A DNA stretch of 64,000 nucleotides from Enterobacteriaceae bacterium RIT693. GTDB lineage: Bacteria > Pseudomonadota > Gammaproteobacteria > Enterobacterales > Enterobacteriaceae. The notes below the pieces were generated by a model, which worked only from the letters and a program-made list of their open reading frames with translations, searched no databases and had not been told where the DNA came from. The DNA lies in the NCBI GenBank assembly GCA_009668225.1, contig WJYK01000006.1, positions 62,001-126,000 on the forward strand, given 5' to 3'. Shown here one piece after another: positions 16,615-25,034 of the stretch. Position 1 is the stretch's first letter; each line of letters starts with the position of its first letter. Position numbers and translations under genes: made by a program.

Positions 16615-17505
16615 TTATTTCGCCAGCCTTTCCGCCAGCGCCGCAAGAAACAGCCGTAGCGCGGCAGGCAGATAGCTTCGGCTACGGTAAATACCGTAGA
16701 TCCCCATCGACCTTGGCGGATAAGCCTCGAGCACGTTGACCAGCTCTCCACGCTCAAACCGCGACTTCGCATCCTCAACCGGCAGCATCGCAATCCCCAC
16801 GCCGTCCGCTACCGCATCCATCAGCACCACCGAGTCGTTCGCGCTAAAATTACCGCTGACCTCAACGCTCAACGGCTCGCCATTTTCATCCACCATTTGC
16901 CAGATGTTGCGCAGAAAATAGCTGTATTGCAGGCAGTTATGGTGCTCAAGATCCGCCGGCGAGCGCAGCATCCCCCTCTTTTCAATATAGGCAGGTGAAG
17001 CGTAGAGCATAGACTCACACTCCCCTAACCGCCGGGCAATAATATTGGGATCAAGATCGTTGGTGATGCGAATGGCCAGATCGATACGTTCCTCAATCAT
17101 GTTCACCGCCTCGCTGCTGACGTGTAGTTCGACCCTGACGTCCGGATAGTCACGCAGGAAGTCAGACAAAAAAGGCACGATGTAATAACGGGCGCCAAAC
17201 TGTGAGCAGGCTACGCGCAGGGTACCTGACGGTAAATCTTGCTGCTTCTGAGCCGCAATACTTTCCGCCACCGCGTTCAGCGCACGCGCTTGCTGCAGCA
17301 CGCGTTCACCGGTGGGGGTTAACGTTAGCCTGCGTGAGGAGCGGTGAAGCAACCGCTCTCCGGCCCAATGCTCCATTTGTTCCAGATAGCGGCTTACCAT
17401 CGGGCGAGACATATTCAGCGCCCGCGCCGCCGCGCTCAGGCTGCCCAGTTCACAAATACGGGTATAGACTTTTGCCGCGATGATCCTGTCCATTATTTCG
17501 CTCAT
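16615..17505 (-). CDS. LysR-family transcriptional regulator
   Basis: 296 residues: N-terminal winged HTH (about 5-65; LGSLSAAARALNMSRPMVSRYLEQME) and a C-terminal two-lobe effector domain (about 90-290, typical of the DmlR-like subgroup: LRVACSQFGARYYIVPFL and DLAIRI). It is divergent from the metallo-hydrolase-like gene at 17626, separated by 120 bases, and therefore its probable regulator. Effector unknown. An alternative start four codons in (17493) is possible. Confidence 0.88.
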   Translation of the reverse strand: MSEIMDRIIAAKVYTRICELGSLSAAARALNMSRPMVSRYLEQMEHWAGERLLHRSSRRLTLTPTGERVLQQARALNAVAESIAAQKQQDLPSGTLRVACSQFGARYYIVPFLSDFLRDYPDVRVELHVSSEAVNMIEERIDLAIRITNDLDPNIIARRLGECESMLYASPAYIEKRGMLRSPADLEHHNCLQYSYFLRNIWQMVDENGEPLSVEVSGNFSANDSVVLMDAVADGVGIAMLPVEDAKSRFERGELVNVLEAYPPRSMGIYGIYRSRSYLPAALRLFLAALAERLAK

Positions 17506-17625
17506 CTGCTCGATTTATGAAACTCATCTTACCCGAATAAAGCCATTACGATTCACATAATGCAATTTAAACTGTTTTTCATCCCCAAACGGGCTTATTC
17601 ATTCAGATGATCAGGATAGAAAGAG

Positions 17626-18474
17626 ATGAAGACACAGACCCTGGCTGCGGCCACCCTTTTGTTCAGCAGCGCAAGCTTTGCCGCACCGCTGACGCTCAAC
17701 GTCTACAACCCGCAGGACAAGGGCGTATTCCCGGTCACCTCTACGTTGATTAGCGGCCCAACGGAAGCCACGCTCGTTGATGCCCAGTTCAGCGTCAAAG
17801 ACGGTGAAGCGCTGGTGAAGATGATTCAGCACAGCGGTAAAAAGCTGACCCGCATTCTTATCACCGCCGGTGACCCGGACTATTACTTCGGCCTGGAGCC
17901 CATTGTTAAGGCATACCCGCAGGTAAAAATTGAAGCCACTCCGCTGGTCGTTGAGCATATCAATAAAACAAAAGAAGAGAAGATCAAATACTGGGGCCCG
18001 ATTCTGAAGGACGGCGCACCGAAGAAAGTCTTTGTTCCTCAGGTCACGCATGACACCACCTTCACCGTAGACGGTGAAAAAATTGAGCTGCGCCAACCTG
18101 CCTCACACGCGGCCTATTTGTGGATCCCGGTCAATAAAACGATCCTCGGCGGCGTAGGCGTCAGTTCAGGTATTCACGTCTGGACGGCAGATTCCCAGAC
18201 CAAAGCCGCGCGTCAGGAATGGCGTGATGTGCTGGACGAAATGACCGCCCTTAAGCCGCAGCGCGTGATCCCGGGGCACTACATCGGAGACGTTAAGCCA
18301 GGGGCTGCTCCGGTTGTCTTTACCGGCGACTATTTAGCCGACTTTGAGCTGGCGCTGAAAAAGGGGAAAAGCGCTCCGGTCATCGCGGAGATGAAGCAAA
18401 AGTATCCGGGCCTTGCCGATGAAAGCTCCCTGGAAATGAGCGCCAAAGTGAATACCGGTGAAATGAAGTGGTGA
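17626..18474 (+). CDS. Exported metallo-beta-lactamase-fold protein with a degenerate metal motif
   Basis: 282 residues with a clear signal peptide (cleavage after SASFA, residue 19). The fold matches MBL hydrolases of the Vmh-like type: STLISGPTEATLVDAQFS strand pair, then ILITAGDPDYYFG where an active MBL has THxHxDHxxG, and later PGHY with the second-site His. The first His cluster is therefore replaced by Ala-x-Asp and Tyr, which probably changes or removes zinc binding. Divergent from a LysR gene. Hydrolase activity should not be assumed. Confidence 0.72.
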   Translation: MKTQTLAAATLLFSSASFAAPLTLNVYNPQDKGVFPVTSTLISGPTEATLVDAQFSVKDGEALVKMIQHSGKKLTRILITAGDPDYYFGLEPIVKAYPQVKIEATPLVVEHINKTKEEKIKYWGPILKDGAPKKVFVPQVTHDTTFTVDGEKIELRQPASHAAYLWIPVNKTILGGVGVSSGIHVWTADSQTKAARQEWRDVLDEMTALKPQRVIPGHYIGDVKPGAAPVVFTGDYLADFELALKKGKSAPVIAEMKQKYPGLADESSLEMSAKVNTGEMKW

Positions 18475-18490
18475 TCCGCTAAATGTGAAA

Positions 18491-18660
18491 AAGGGAGCTT
18501 ACGCTCCCGTTAATATTGATGACAAACAGCCGAAAAACGTGGTTTTCGACTGTTTGGGGCAAGTCAGTGAACATAATTCATTGTTTTTATGAGACCGAAG
18601 TTAGAGACCTTTTGGAACAATAAATCTTGTCGACTGCCTTAAGGGAGCTTGCGCTCCCTT
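18491..18660. repeat. Terminator-flanked hairpin element (copy A)
   Basis: Two copies of the terminator hairpin GGGAGC-TTRC-GCTCCC lie at 18493-18508 and 18643-18658. Between them is a roughly 130-base non-coding element beginning TGACAAA, with a nested hairpin at 18524-18555 (AAACAG..CGAAAA / TTTTCG..CTGTTT) around the core AAAAACGTGGTTTT, enclosed by TGAC/GTCA. The second hairpin keeps the better T-rich tail. A second element with the same plan follows purB (35032-35213), which suggests a mobile repeat that inserts at terminators. Confidence 0.7.
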
Positions 18661-18665
18661 CTTTA

Positions 18666-19775
18666 TTATTTGAAGTCGACCTTCATCAGCTCCGGAATCG
18701 AATAATCCCGGGTGGTTTCCACGCAGCGGCTGATGTAATCGACAAAGCGCGGCGGCGGCGACATGCCCAGGTCCAGCAGTTTCTCATTGGAGAAACGGAC
18801 ATTCAGCATGGAGAACTCACCATACAGGCGCATCGCACGCAGCATTAAGCGTTCATTGCACGGCCCGTAGATAGATTTAAAACTTCTGCGGCTCTTCACC
18901 AGCTCACTGTAATCCACCTGCTCGTAATTGGAGAAGATAGGCGTCTGGTTCAGGGCGCTGGACATCGCCTCATCAATATCGGCAAAGCGAATGCTGCTCA
19001 CGTCCCCGGCAGAGATGTGGTAGACCTTCTCTTTCAGCGACTCGCTCTTCGCCAGCAGCAACAACGCTTCGGCGCAGTAGTCCACCGGAATCACGTCGAT
19101 TTTATCATCCAGCGAGCACATAAATTTACCGAGCATCAGCACCATGCGGAAGACCCAGAAAATGCTGCTGGACGGGCGGCAGCCCTGCTCGCTGTGGCCA
19201 ACCACGATAGACGGGCGGGCAATAACCAGCGGCAGCTGCGGGAACTGCTCGGACATCATGCGTTCAATGGTGGATTTGGACCAGGTGTACTGCACCAGAT
19301 GCTCTTCTTCCGGCTTGCTCGACATGCTTTCAGTCACCAGGGTACCCGCATCCGGCACGCAGGACATCGCGGTGCCTACGTGCAGGAAACGCTGCAGGCC
19401 TTTGACCTGTGACATACGACGGGCAAACTGCAGGGTGCCCTCGACGTTAACCTTCCAGATCAGCGCATTTTCGCCAAACGACGCGACCGCGGCGCAGTTG
19501 ATGACGTGCGTGACATGGGACAATCTTTCATCATCGAGAAAATGTTCAGGCTCGGCTAAATCACCCAGTAATATATTTTCCGGGTTAATTTGCGCCAGCT
19601 CAGCTTCAGTACAACCAAAATTAGCAAGGTTATTTCTAATTCTGGCCACGCCCTCCTGAGGAGAGTTCGCTCGCACCAATAACAATACGGAACTAAAAGA
19701 GGATTCAGAAAGGGAGCGGGCTAATACCGCGCCGCCCAGGAAACCAGTCGCACCGGTAATCAAAAGATGATTCAT
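18666..19775 (-). CDS. Extended SDR / fatty-acyl reductase-like NAD(P)-binding protein
   Basis: 369 residues from ATG 19775 (GAGG 7 bases upstream). The N-terminal Rossmann motif TGATGFLGGAVL (about 8-19), NCAAVASFGE strand, and YTWSKS with the catalytic Tyr-x3-Lys (about 162-166) place it in the extended SDR group with male-sterility/thioester-reductase-type domains. These usually reduce acyl-CoA or carrier-bound thioesters. No carrier or adenylation domain is present and no pathway gene lies nearby, so the substrate is open. The upstream 270 bases are AT-rich, compatible with its own promoter. Confidence 0.75.
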   Translation of the reverse strand: MNHLLITGATGFLGGAVLARSLSESSFSSVLLLVRANSPQEGVARIRNNLANFGCTEAELAQINPENILLGDLAEPEHFLDDERLSHVTHVINCAAVASFGENALIWKVNVEGTLQFARRMSQVKGLQRFLHVGTAMSCVPDAGTLVTESMSSKPEEEHLVQYTWSKSTIERMMSEQFPQLPLVIARPSIVVGHSEQGCRPSSSIFWVFRMVLMLGKFMCSLDDKIDVIPVDYCAEALLLLAKSESLKEKVYHISAGDVSSIRFADIDEAMSSALNQTPIFSNYEQVDYSELVKSRRSFKSIYGPCNERLMLRAMRLYGEFSMLNVRFSNEKLLDLGMSPPPRFVDYISRCVETTRDYSIPELMKVDFK

Positions 19776-20049
19776 TATTATAACCTCAGGAGTGAAAACA
19801 CGGGCATAGTAAAATGACAAGAATAAACGCTTCCTCAATAAAGCGAATTACCCGTACATCATGCCCAGTACTTTCGTGTAACGGTTTGTACATCCTTGTT
19901 TTGAAAGAAAAATAATTGAATGGAAATTAATTTCAAGCGCAACCATTTTTGCTATTTTTAGATGTCGGGAATATTAAGAAAACCTTAATCAAGGATAAAC
20001 AAAACCGTTATTTCTGGGTATGACGGAACTCTTTTTTATTTAAGAGAAA
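19776..20049. other. AT-rich gap upstream of the SDR gene
   Basis: 274 bases without a credible gene. They hold the SDR RBS and probably its promoter (AT-rich around 19900-20000). No repeat or RNA feature recognised. Confidence 0.5.
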
Positions 20050-20073
20050 TAAAAAGCCCACAACCGTGGGCTT
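20050..20073 (-). terminator. Terminator of yqaE
   Basis: Stem AAGCCCAC (20054-20061) with GTGGGCTT (20066-20073), loop AACC. On the minus strand it is followed by TTTTATTTC, so it ends leftward transcription from yqaE. Confidence 0.85.
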
Positions 20074-20162
20074 CGGGTACGAGCAGCTTGTCTGGTGACG
20101 GCCCGCTGTATCAACTGCCTTTACCCACAACCGGGGAGGTTCGGGCAGGCTGCATCATCGGG

Positions 20163-20321
20163 TTACTCCCGGGTTTGTACCCAGAAGGCATGGATCAGCC
20201 CCGGGAAGTAGCCCAGCAAAGTAAGAATGATATTAAGGATAAAGGCCCAGCCAAAACCTTTACCAAGAAGCACACCCAGCGGGGGCAGGATAATCGTGAA
20301 AACCACTCGCCAAAATCCCAT
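20163..20321 (-). CDS. yqaE: YqaE, Pmp3-family small membrane protein
   Basis: A 52-codon ORF from ATG 20321 to TAA 20163, with AGGAG 6 bases upstream. The product is nearly identical to E. coli YqaE (also 52): MGFWRVVFT, then ILPPLGVLLGKGFGWAF, and an end IHAFWVQTRE. Two hydrophobic helices with the conserved PPLGV turn define the UPF0057/Pmp3 family. In E. coli it is a CpxR-linked stress protein. Its own terminator follows at 20050-20073. Confidence 0.95.
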   Translation of the reverse strand: MGFWRVVFTIILPPLGVLLGKGFGWAFILNIILTLLGYFPGLIHAFWVQTRE

Positions 20322-20459
20322 ATAAACTCCTGATAAATTCAGTTAATCCATTCAAAAAAAGCAACTAACCTCTTAAGGATAGACGAATCTGACAATCTGC
20401 TCAGTCTGATTATTCTGGAAAATTTAGTTTTAAAATTCATATTCAAAAAAAATCATCAC

Positions 20460-20657
20460 CTGGCGCTTGCTAACAATGGCAACTCAGGATAATTTCTTGC
20501 CTTCGGTAGCTTGATGAACCCTCATTCCGCTGTCGAAATATGCCTATATTTCTCCTCCTCTGGAGGGTCCGGAACCACTCTAAAAAAGATCCGGTCGATC
20601 ACCAATTATATTAATGATGATAGCCTTATGGTGACCCGGCGTTTGCCGGGTTTTTTC
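20460..20657 (+). ncRNA. Candidate small RNA with its own terminator
   Basis: A near-perfect intrinsic terminator (ACCCGGC 20634-20640 / GCCGGGT 20645-20651, then TTTTTC) reads rightward. The only protein gene to its left (yqaE) and the gene to its right both run leftward, so the terminator has no protein-coding client. The preceding 170 bases hold another small hairpin (CCTCC-TCT-GGAGG, about 20557-20569) and no spaced RBS plus ORF. I read this as a possible trans-acting sRNA. The 5' end is unknown; no known sRNA was recognised. Confidence 0.4.
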
Positions 20658-20659
20658 GA

Positions 20660-21013
20660 TTATATGCCCGCGAATAATGCAATCAGCGCCAATGCCGCAG
20701 GTGCGGCCTGTACATAAAGTATTTTCTTACTGGCGGTGAAACCACCAAATAACCCGGCGACCAGTACGCAAAGAAGGAAAAATAGCTTAAATTCGTAGCC
20801 ATTGCTGACCGCCAATAGCCCATAAATTAATCCGGCGGCAAGAAATCCGTTATACAACCCCTGGTTCGCCGCCAGCGTTTTCGACTGACGCGCAAACTCA
20901 GGTGTTAAACCAAACGCTTTTTGACCCGCGGGTTTATCCCAAAGCACCATCTCCAGCACCAGAATATAAAGGTGAATCAACGCAACCAGGCCGATAAGAA
21001 TACTGGCAATCAT
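20660..21013 (-). CDS. DUF1304 membrane protein
   Basis: 117 residues with four hydrophobic helices; the family pattern HLYILVLEMVLW, ANQGLYNGFLAAG and YVQAAPAALAL is clear. RBS AGGAA precedes the ATG by 6 bases. DUF1304 proteins are small inner-membrane proteins of unknown function. Confidence 0.82.
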   Translation of the reverse strand: MIASILIGLVALIHLYILVLEMVLWDKPAGQKAFGLTPEFARQSKTLAANQGLYNGFLAAGLIYGLLAVSNGYEFKLFFLLCVLVAGLFGGFTASKKILYVQAAPAALALIALFAGI

Positions 21014-21052
21014 AGGCTATTCCTGATGGGGTTATATTGTCGACGGCGAGCG

Positions 21053-21268
21053 CTACACTTCATAGCCCAGCGCTGTGATAACGTGTTCCATCGCTTCGTC
21101 AGTCAGCGGGGAACGTTTGATTTTATGATTCGCCAGCATGGTTCTGACCACGCCGGCAATCACGATATGTTTGGGCTCCTGCCCTAGATCCCGCATCTCC
21201 AGCACCACCTTACCCACTACGCGGCACATCTCCTGATACAGTTCATCGTCTTTTGCTTTTTTATCCAT
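21053..21268 (-). CDS. fumD: FumD (YdhZ) small protein
   Basis: 71 residues matching E. coli FumD/YdhZ (69): KDDELYQEMCRVVGKVV, EMRDLGQEPKHIVIAGVVRT. The RBS GGGGGCGAG abuts the ATG. E. coli FumD is reported as a fumarase, unrelated to FumA/B/C; the small size makes the mechanism unclear. Gene lies 39 bases upstream of the DUF1304 gene, in the same direction. Confidence 0.85.
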   Translation of the reverse strand: MDKKAKDDELYQEMCRVVGKVVLEMRDLGQEPKHIVIAGVVRTMLANHKIKRSPLTDEAMEHVITALGYEV

Positions 21269-21610
21269 CTCGCCCCCGGCTTATCTGTTTGATCTTACAG
21301 TAGCATTTATAGTCAAAATTTATAACCCACTGGTCAATAAGCGCCTTTGTTGTTACTCAGATTGATAATAAACCAGGATGATATCGATGAGATTTTCACC
21401 GCTGATTATGGTGACTGCGGCCACATTTCTCCCTCTCCAGCATTTGCCGTGGATGTCTCACAGATTGACGGAAAAATTCAGCTTTGGGTACGTTTAACCC
21501 CTTGCAGCAGATTTGCTTTCTTTAAAGGTTTTCAATAGATAAAATATTGTCACAACAATGACAAGAAACCTCAGATGAGGTTTTCACTAAATAGTTTTAG
21601 AGGCGGCTTG
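21269..21610. other. Gap between fumD and the acyltransferase gene
   Basis: 342 bases between divergent genes. A hairpin AAACCTC-AGAT-GAGGTTT at 21566-21583 lies 28 bases ahead of the acyltransferase ATG and might influence its expression. A 63-codon TTG-start frame at 21347 has no RBS and is not accepted. Confidence 0.45.
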
Positions 21611-23578
21611 ATGCGTTACCGTTCAGACATTGATGGATTGAGAGCCATTGCGGTTCTGTTTGTGCTGATTTTTCACGGAGGGCTAAACCTTTTTCCATCA
21701 GGATTTATTGGGGTAGATATTTTCTTCGTTATCTCAGGCTTTCTTATCACGTCGATCATTGCTACTGCATTAAATAATAACAAACTTTCTGTCACCGATT
21801 TTTATGTTCGGCGGCTTTGGCGTCTGCAACCCGCTCTGATTGCTGCGATCTTTTTTAGTCTGATATTTGCGACAATTTTTTACCTTCCGGAAGATTTCAC
21901 CCACTATTTACGCGAGGCCAAGTACACAACACTGTTTACCTCAAATCAGTATTTTTCGCGAGCAACAACGGCTTACGCCGCGCCAGACACAGCATTCCTG
22001 CTGTTACTCCATACATGGTCGCTGTCAATTGAATGGCAATGGTATTTAGTCCTGCCTGCGGCAATGATACTCATCCATAAGTATCTTCCCTCTCGCTGGC
22101 TCAGCCCTGTTGCCATTTCTGCCACGCTGGCCATGGTCGCTTTATCTCTGTATCTGTCACAGGCATTTCCGGATAAAAGCTACTATTTTTTAAGCTCCCG
22201 GGTATTTGAGTTTTTGTTTGGCAGCAGCCTGGTCATGCTAAAATGCGAAAATCTGAAACCCAGCGATTCCCTGGCCACAGGTATTGGGCTCGCAGCCCTG
22301 GCAGCCCTATTCTACTGTGCCACCAGAACAAATATTGTCCTCGGTTATCCTGATTTTCATGCCGTTATTGTTGCCGCAGCCTCGGCTGCACTTATTTTCG
22401 TTGGCTCAGTGCCTGGCGGGATTGTCACTCGCGCTCTCTCAATACCTCCTCTGGTCTTCATCGGCACGATTTCTTACTCTCTGTATTTATGGCACTGGCC
22501 GATTTTTGCAACAGGGAGGTATCTGGGCTTTGAAGAAAATGGGGTATTTACTACTGTCTGTTTCGCGCTCACTTTTTCCCTGGCGTGGCTTTCTTACCGG
22601 TTCATCGAAAAACCGTTCAGAAAGAAACGTATCCCACTGTTAAAATCCTTTATTTACCTGGCATTGCTCCCCGCACTCTTTTTCATAGTGATCAGCGCTA
22701 TTTCCGAAAAACAGGATGGTTTCAGCTGGCGTTTTGGATCTCAATTTCAGCAGGTTGCATTCGCCCTCAAGCAAAACGAGTCTCGTGACAGAAAATACTG
22801 CATTGATGGCAGCAGCGAACTTGAGAATAAGGACTGTACGATCGGTGACGTAAATGCCGCTAAAAAGGCATTGCTGATTGGTGACTCACATTCAAATCAT
22901 TTCTGGAGCTTCTTTGATGTACTGGGTAAAGATGCTCATATGTCAGTTTTAGCGCAGGCCACCTCCTCCTGCTTAACGTTACCAGGCGTCTACCTGTTTG
23001 ACTGGTGGTACTTTAAAAATACCGTTTATCAAAAATGCCATGATGATAGTGAAAAGTACTACGAAAACATCCGGCAAGGACACTTCGATTATGTGATTAT
23101 GGGTGAAGTCTGGAGTAACTACGCTGGTGACAACATCGTCAACCATCCTGACGATCCCCGTTCGCTGGAATTGTCACATCAACGTATTGAAGCGGCAATG
23201 AAGCAAGCTTTGGAGATTATTATCCAGTCTGGTGCACGGCCGGTGGTCATCAAGCAGATTTACACTATGCCGGAAAACTTCATGCGCTGCTTTTATGACG
23301 GTGTGAAGTTCAGAAAAAATTATATCTCTAACAGTTGTAACGCTAATACATGGTCAGGTGATACCAGCGAGTGGTTTCCACAGCTATTTAACCAACTACA
23401 GAAAGCGTACCCGACACTCATTATTATTGATCCGAAAGACGTTCAGTGTTCGGAGAATATATGTAAAACTGACATTAATGGCGTTCCTGTCTATCGCGAC
23501 GTCGGCCATATCAATGATTTTACCTCTCATGAATTTGGCGTAGAATATTTACGACAGCATAAAAATCCCTTTGACTGA
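21611..23578 (+). CDS. OafA/YrhL-type O-acyltransferase with C-terminal SGNH domain
   Basis: 655 residues from ATG 21611 (AGAGG upstream). The N-terminal acyltransferase-3 domain (about 1-350) has ten or so transmembrane helices, the catalytic-region motif RSDIDGLRAIAVL, FFVISGFLIT and the SLSIEWQWYLVLP loop. The C-terminal periplasmic SGNH-hydrolase-like domain (about 400-655) has GDSHSNHFW (catalytic Ser) and the C-terminal RDVGHINDF with the Asp/His pair. Such two-domain proteins acetylate O-antigen or other surface sugars. No polysaccharide cluster is nearby, so the acceptor is unknown. Confidence 0.88.
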   Translation: MRYRSDIDGLRAIAVLFVLIFHGGLNLFPSGFIGVDIFFVISGFLITSIIATALNNNKLSVTDFYVRRLWRLQPALIAAIFFSLIFATIFYLPEDFTHYLREAKYTTLFTSNQYFSRATTAYAAPDTAFLLLLHTWSLSIEWQWYLVLPAAMILIHKYLPSRWLSPVAISATLAMVALSLYLSQAFPDKSYYFLSSRVFEFLFGSSLVMLKCENLKPSDSLATGIGLAALAALFYCATRTNIVLGYPDFHAVIVAAASAALIFVGSVPGGIVTRALSIPPLVFIGTISYSLYLWHWPIFATGRYLGFEENGVFTTVCFALTFSLAWLSYRFIEKPFRKKRIPLLKSFIYLALLPALFFIVISAISEKQDGFSWRFGSQFQQVAFALKQNESRDRKYCIDGSSELENKDCTIGDVNAAKKALLIGDSHSNHFWSFFDVLGKDAHMSVLAQATSSCLTLPGVYLFDWWYFKNTVYQKCHDDSEKYYENIRQGHFDYVIMGEVWSNYAGDNIVNHPDDPRSLELSHQRIEAAMKQALEIIIQSGARPVVIKQIYTMPENFMRCFYDGVKFRKNYISNSCNANTWSGDTSEWFPQLFNQLQKAYPTLIIIDPKDVQCSENICKTDINGVPVYRDVGHINDFTSHEFGVEYLRQHKNPFD

Positions 23579-23600
23579 ATAAACGGGAAAATGAACGAAA

Positions 23601-23622
23601 AAAGGCGCGTTTCAGCGCCTTT
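23601..23622. terminator. Bidirectional terminator
   Basis: AAAGGCGC (23601-23608) pairs with GCGCCTTT (23615-23622), with an A-rich left and T-rich right flank. It separates the acyltransferase gene from the convergent small secreted-protein gene. Confidence 0.85.
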
Positions 23623-23625
23623 AGT

Positions 23626-23901
23626 TTATTCATCCCACTTGAATGTAACACCGGCACGAGCCGTACCGCTGCCACCATCGCGATCGTACTTTGAATAAGG
23701 ATCGGACAGCAGCTTTTGGTCACCTTTATCAAGCTTGCCGTACATATTTTGCGGTTTCTTCTCTTCGTTGCTCAGGCACACGTTCCCGTGGCAGCCTGGC
23801 TCCTCTTCCGCCTCACTCCAGACCAGCTCCGATGCCGGTTTATTCGCGGCATAAACGTGGGTGGCAAACAATACTGCGCAGATGATGAGCGTCTTACTCA
23901 T
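23626..23901 (-). CDS. Small secreted/periplasmic protein behind a Fur box
   Basis: 91 residues. The first 18 form a signal peptide (cleavage after HVYA). The mature part is polar with a single cysteine pair (CHGNVC, about 37-42) that could form a disulphide or bind metal, an acidic cluster EAEEEPG before it, and a C-terminal FKWDE. AAGGAG lies 6 bases upstream. A strong Fur-box match starts 17 bases upstream of the ATG, so iron-starvation induction is likely. I do not recognise the family. Confidence 0.75.
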   Translation of the reverse strand: MSKTLIICAVLFATHVYAANKPASELVWSEAEEEPGCHGNVCLSNEEKKPQNMYGKLDKGDQKLLSDPYSKYDRDGGSGTARAGVTFKWDE

Positions 23902-23917
23902 AAATACTCCTTTTTAT

Positions 23918-23936
23918 GATAATGATAATCATCTGC
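23918..23936. promoter_or_regulatory. Fur box
   Basis: GATAATGATAATCATCTGC matches 16 of 19 positions of the Fur consensus GATAATGATAATCATTATC, with the first 15 in a row identical. It sits just upstream of the small secreted-protein gene. Confidence 0.8.
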
Positions 23937-24033
23937 GATTTTAACATCATCCTGTCCAGTGACGACAATCAGTTTAAAACTGATTATTTTCGGCTGAATT
24001 AGCGATAAATAGCGTGATGTTTCCTGCCGCAGG

Positions 24034-24231
24034 TTACCCCAGAATCAGGACATCTACCGCCCTCTGCACCGCCATATCATCCAGACCATTGGCGTACAGA
24101 ACCTGTACCATATCGGCTATCGACTCACGCGATAGCGACGCTTGCCCCACAAGCAACTGCACCACTGCCGTACCAATTACCTGCAGCATTTCGGGATTAA
24201 ATTCCTCGAAGGCGCCTTTATCCATATCCAT
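24034..24231 (-). CDS. Small YmgB/AriR-like protein
   Basis: 65 residues from ATG 24231; GGAGT lies 5 bases upstream. An in-frame GTG two codons earlier overlaps this RBS. The core IGTAVVQLLVGQASLSRESI followed by a DDMAVQRAVDVLI helix lines up with AriR (ISQAITAILSANKSVSNKAI and DDVVMCDVYRNALEIV) and YcgZ from the 2.5-3.5 kb operon in this same window. This makes it a probable further member of the small Rcs-connector family. Function not demonstrated. Confidence 0.65.
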   Translation of the reverse strand: MDMDKGAFEEFNPEMLQVIGTAVVQLLVGQASLSRESIADMVQVLYANGLDDMAVQRAVDVLILG

Positions 24232-24484
24232 AGCCACTCCATAAATAAAATTCCCTGCCTTTTAGCCTGGCACACAGATTCCAGGACAATACTGAGATCG
24301 TTTATCTCTCGCCTTCTCTTTCTACAGGACGGCAAATAACTGATTGAAACAACGCCTCAACATTTAGCGGACTTTTTTATGTCTAAATTTTACAGCCAGG
24401 ATAATGCCTGTCTAATAATCACTCGTCGATGCTGCCGGAAGCGCTTATCATTAATAAATAAGGGGAGACTACGCAGGAGAAAAT

Positions 24485-24718
24485 ATGCTGCAATTCGATG
24501 TTTTCGGCCGCCGGGTAGGCGTAAGGAGGGTCGGTGAACAATGGCTACTCTATCGCGTTGATCCTAATGAGGGGAAATATTCCCGGATTTATGATGTGCT
24601 CATCCCACCATGGTTGGCAGAAGAAGAACTTCCCGGCTGGCTCGGGGATATTTACCATGAGGCGGCAAGCGAACGGCATCCTGATGTTAAGTGTATTGAT
24701 ACTGACGAAAAGCGCTAA
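24485..24718 (+). CDS. Conserved hypothetical protein (DUF7661-like)
   Basis: 77 residues; RBS CAGGAG 6 bases upstream of the ATG at 24485. Sequence starts MLQFDVFGRRVGVRRVGEQW and has a LIPPWLAEEELPGWLGDIYH block. Soluble, acidic C-terminus. It resembles a small enterobacterial family that has only a DUF name; the role is unknown. It stands alone between the AriR-like gene and the tRNA cluster. Confidence 0.6.
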   Translation: MLQFDVFGRRVGVRRVGEQWLLYRVDPNEGKYSRIYDVLIPPWLAEEELPGWLGDIYHEAASERHPDVKCIDTDEKR

Positions 24719-24869
24719 AAAACACCTTGTTCACGAGTGAAAGATGTACAGCCCCGTTTTGTGCTAATGTCGGTTCGTTCCCGAAAACGGAAATAATCCC
24801 GTTCAGCGACGTCAGTGAGTCCTGTGCCGGTTTCATTACCTGCGCAGGAGGCTTGAGCCACTAAATAGT

Positions 24870-24892
24870 AAAACCCGCACAGTGCGGGTTTT
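24870..24892. terminator. Intrinsic terminator between DUF7661-like gene and tRNA cluster
   Basis: AAAACCCGCAC (24870-24880) mirrors GTGCGGGTTTT (24882-24892), a near-complete palindrome active in both directions. On the minus strand it lies 68 bases beyond the tRNA-Gly and would end the tRNA transcript. Confidence 0.85.
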
Positions 24893-24959
24893 CGTGGTAT
24901 TCGGTGTGCTTTCCAGTCGCTCCGTGGTACCCCATCTTCGCAGACTGAAAAGCGTTATC

Positions 24960-25034
<75 letters not shown>

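Noticed and set aside
21347..21538. 63-codon TTG-start frame ahead of the acyltransferase gene
   Set aside because: No RBS and no recognisable family; probably chance.
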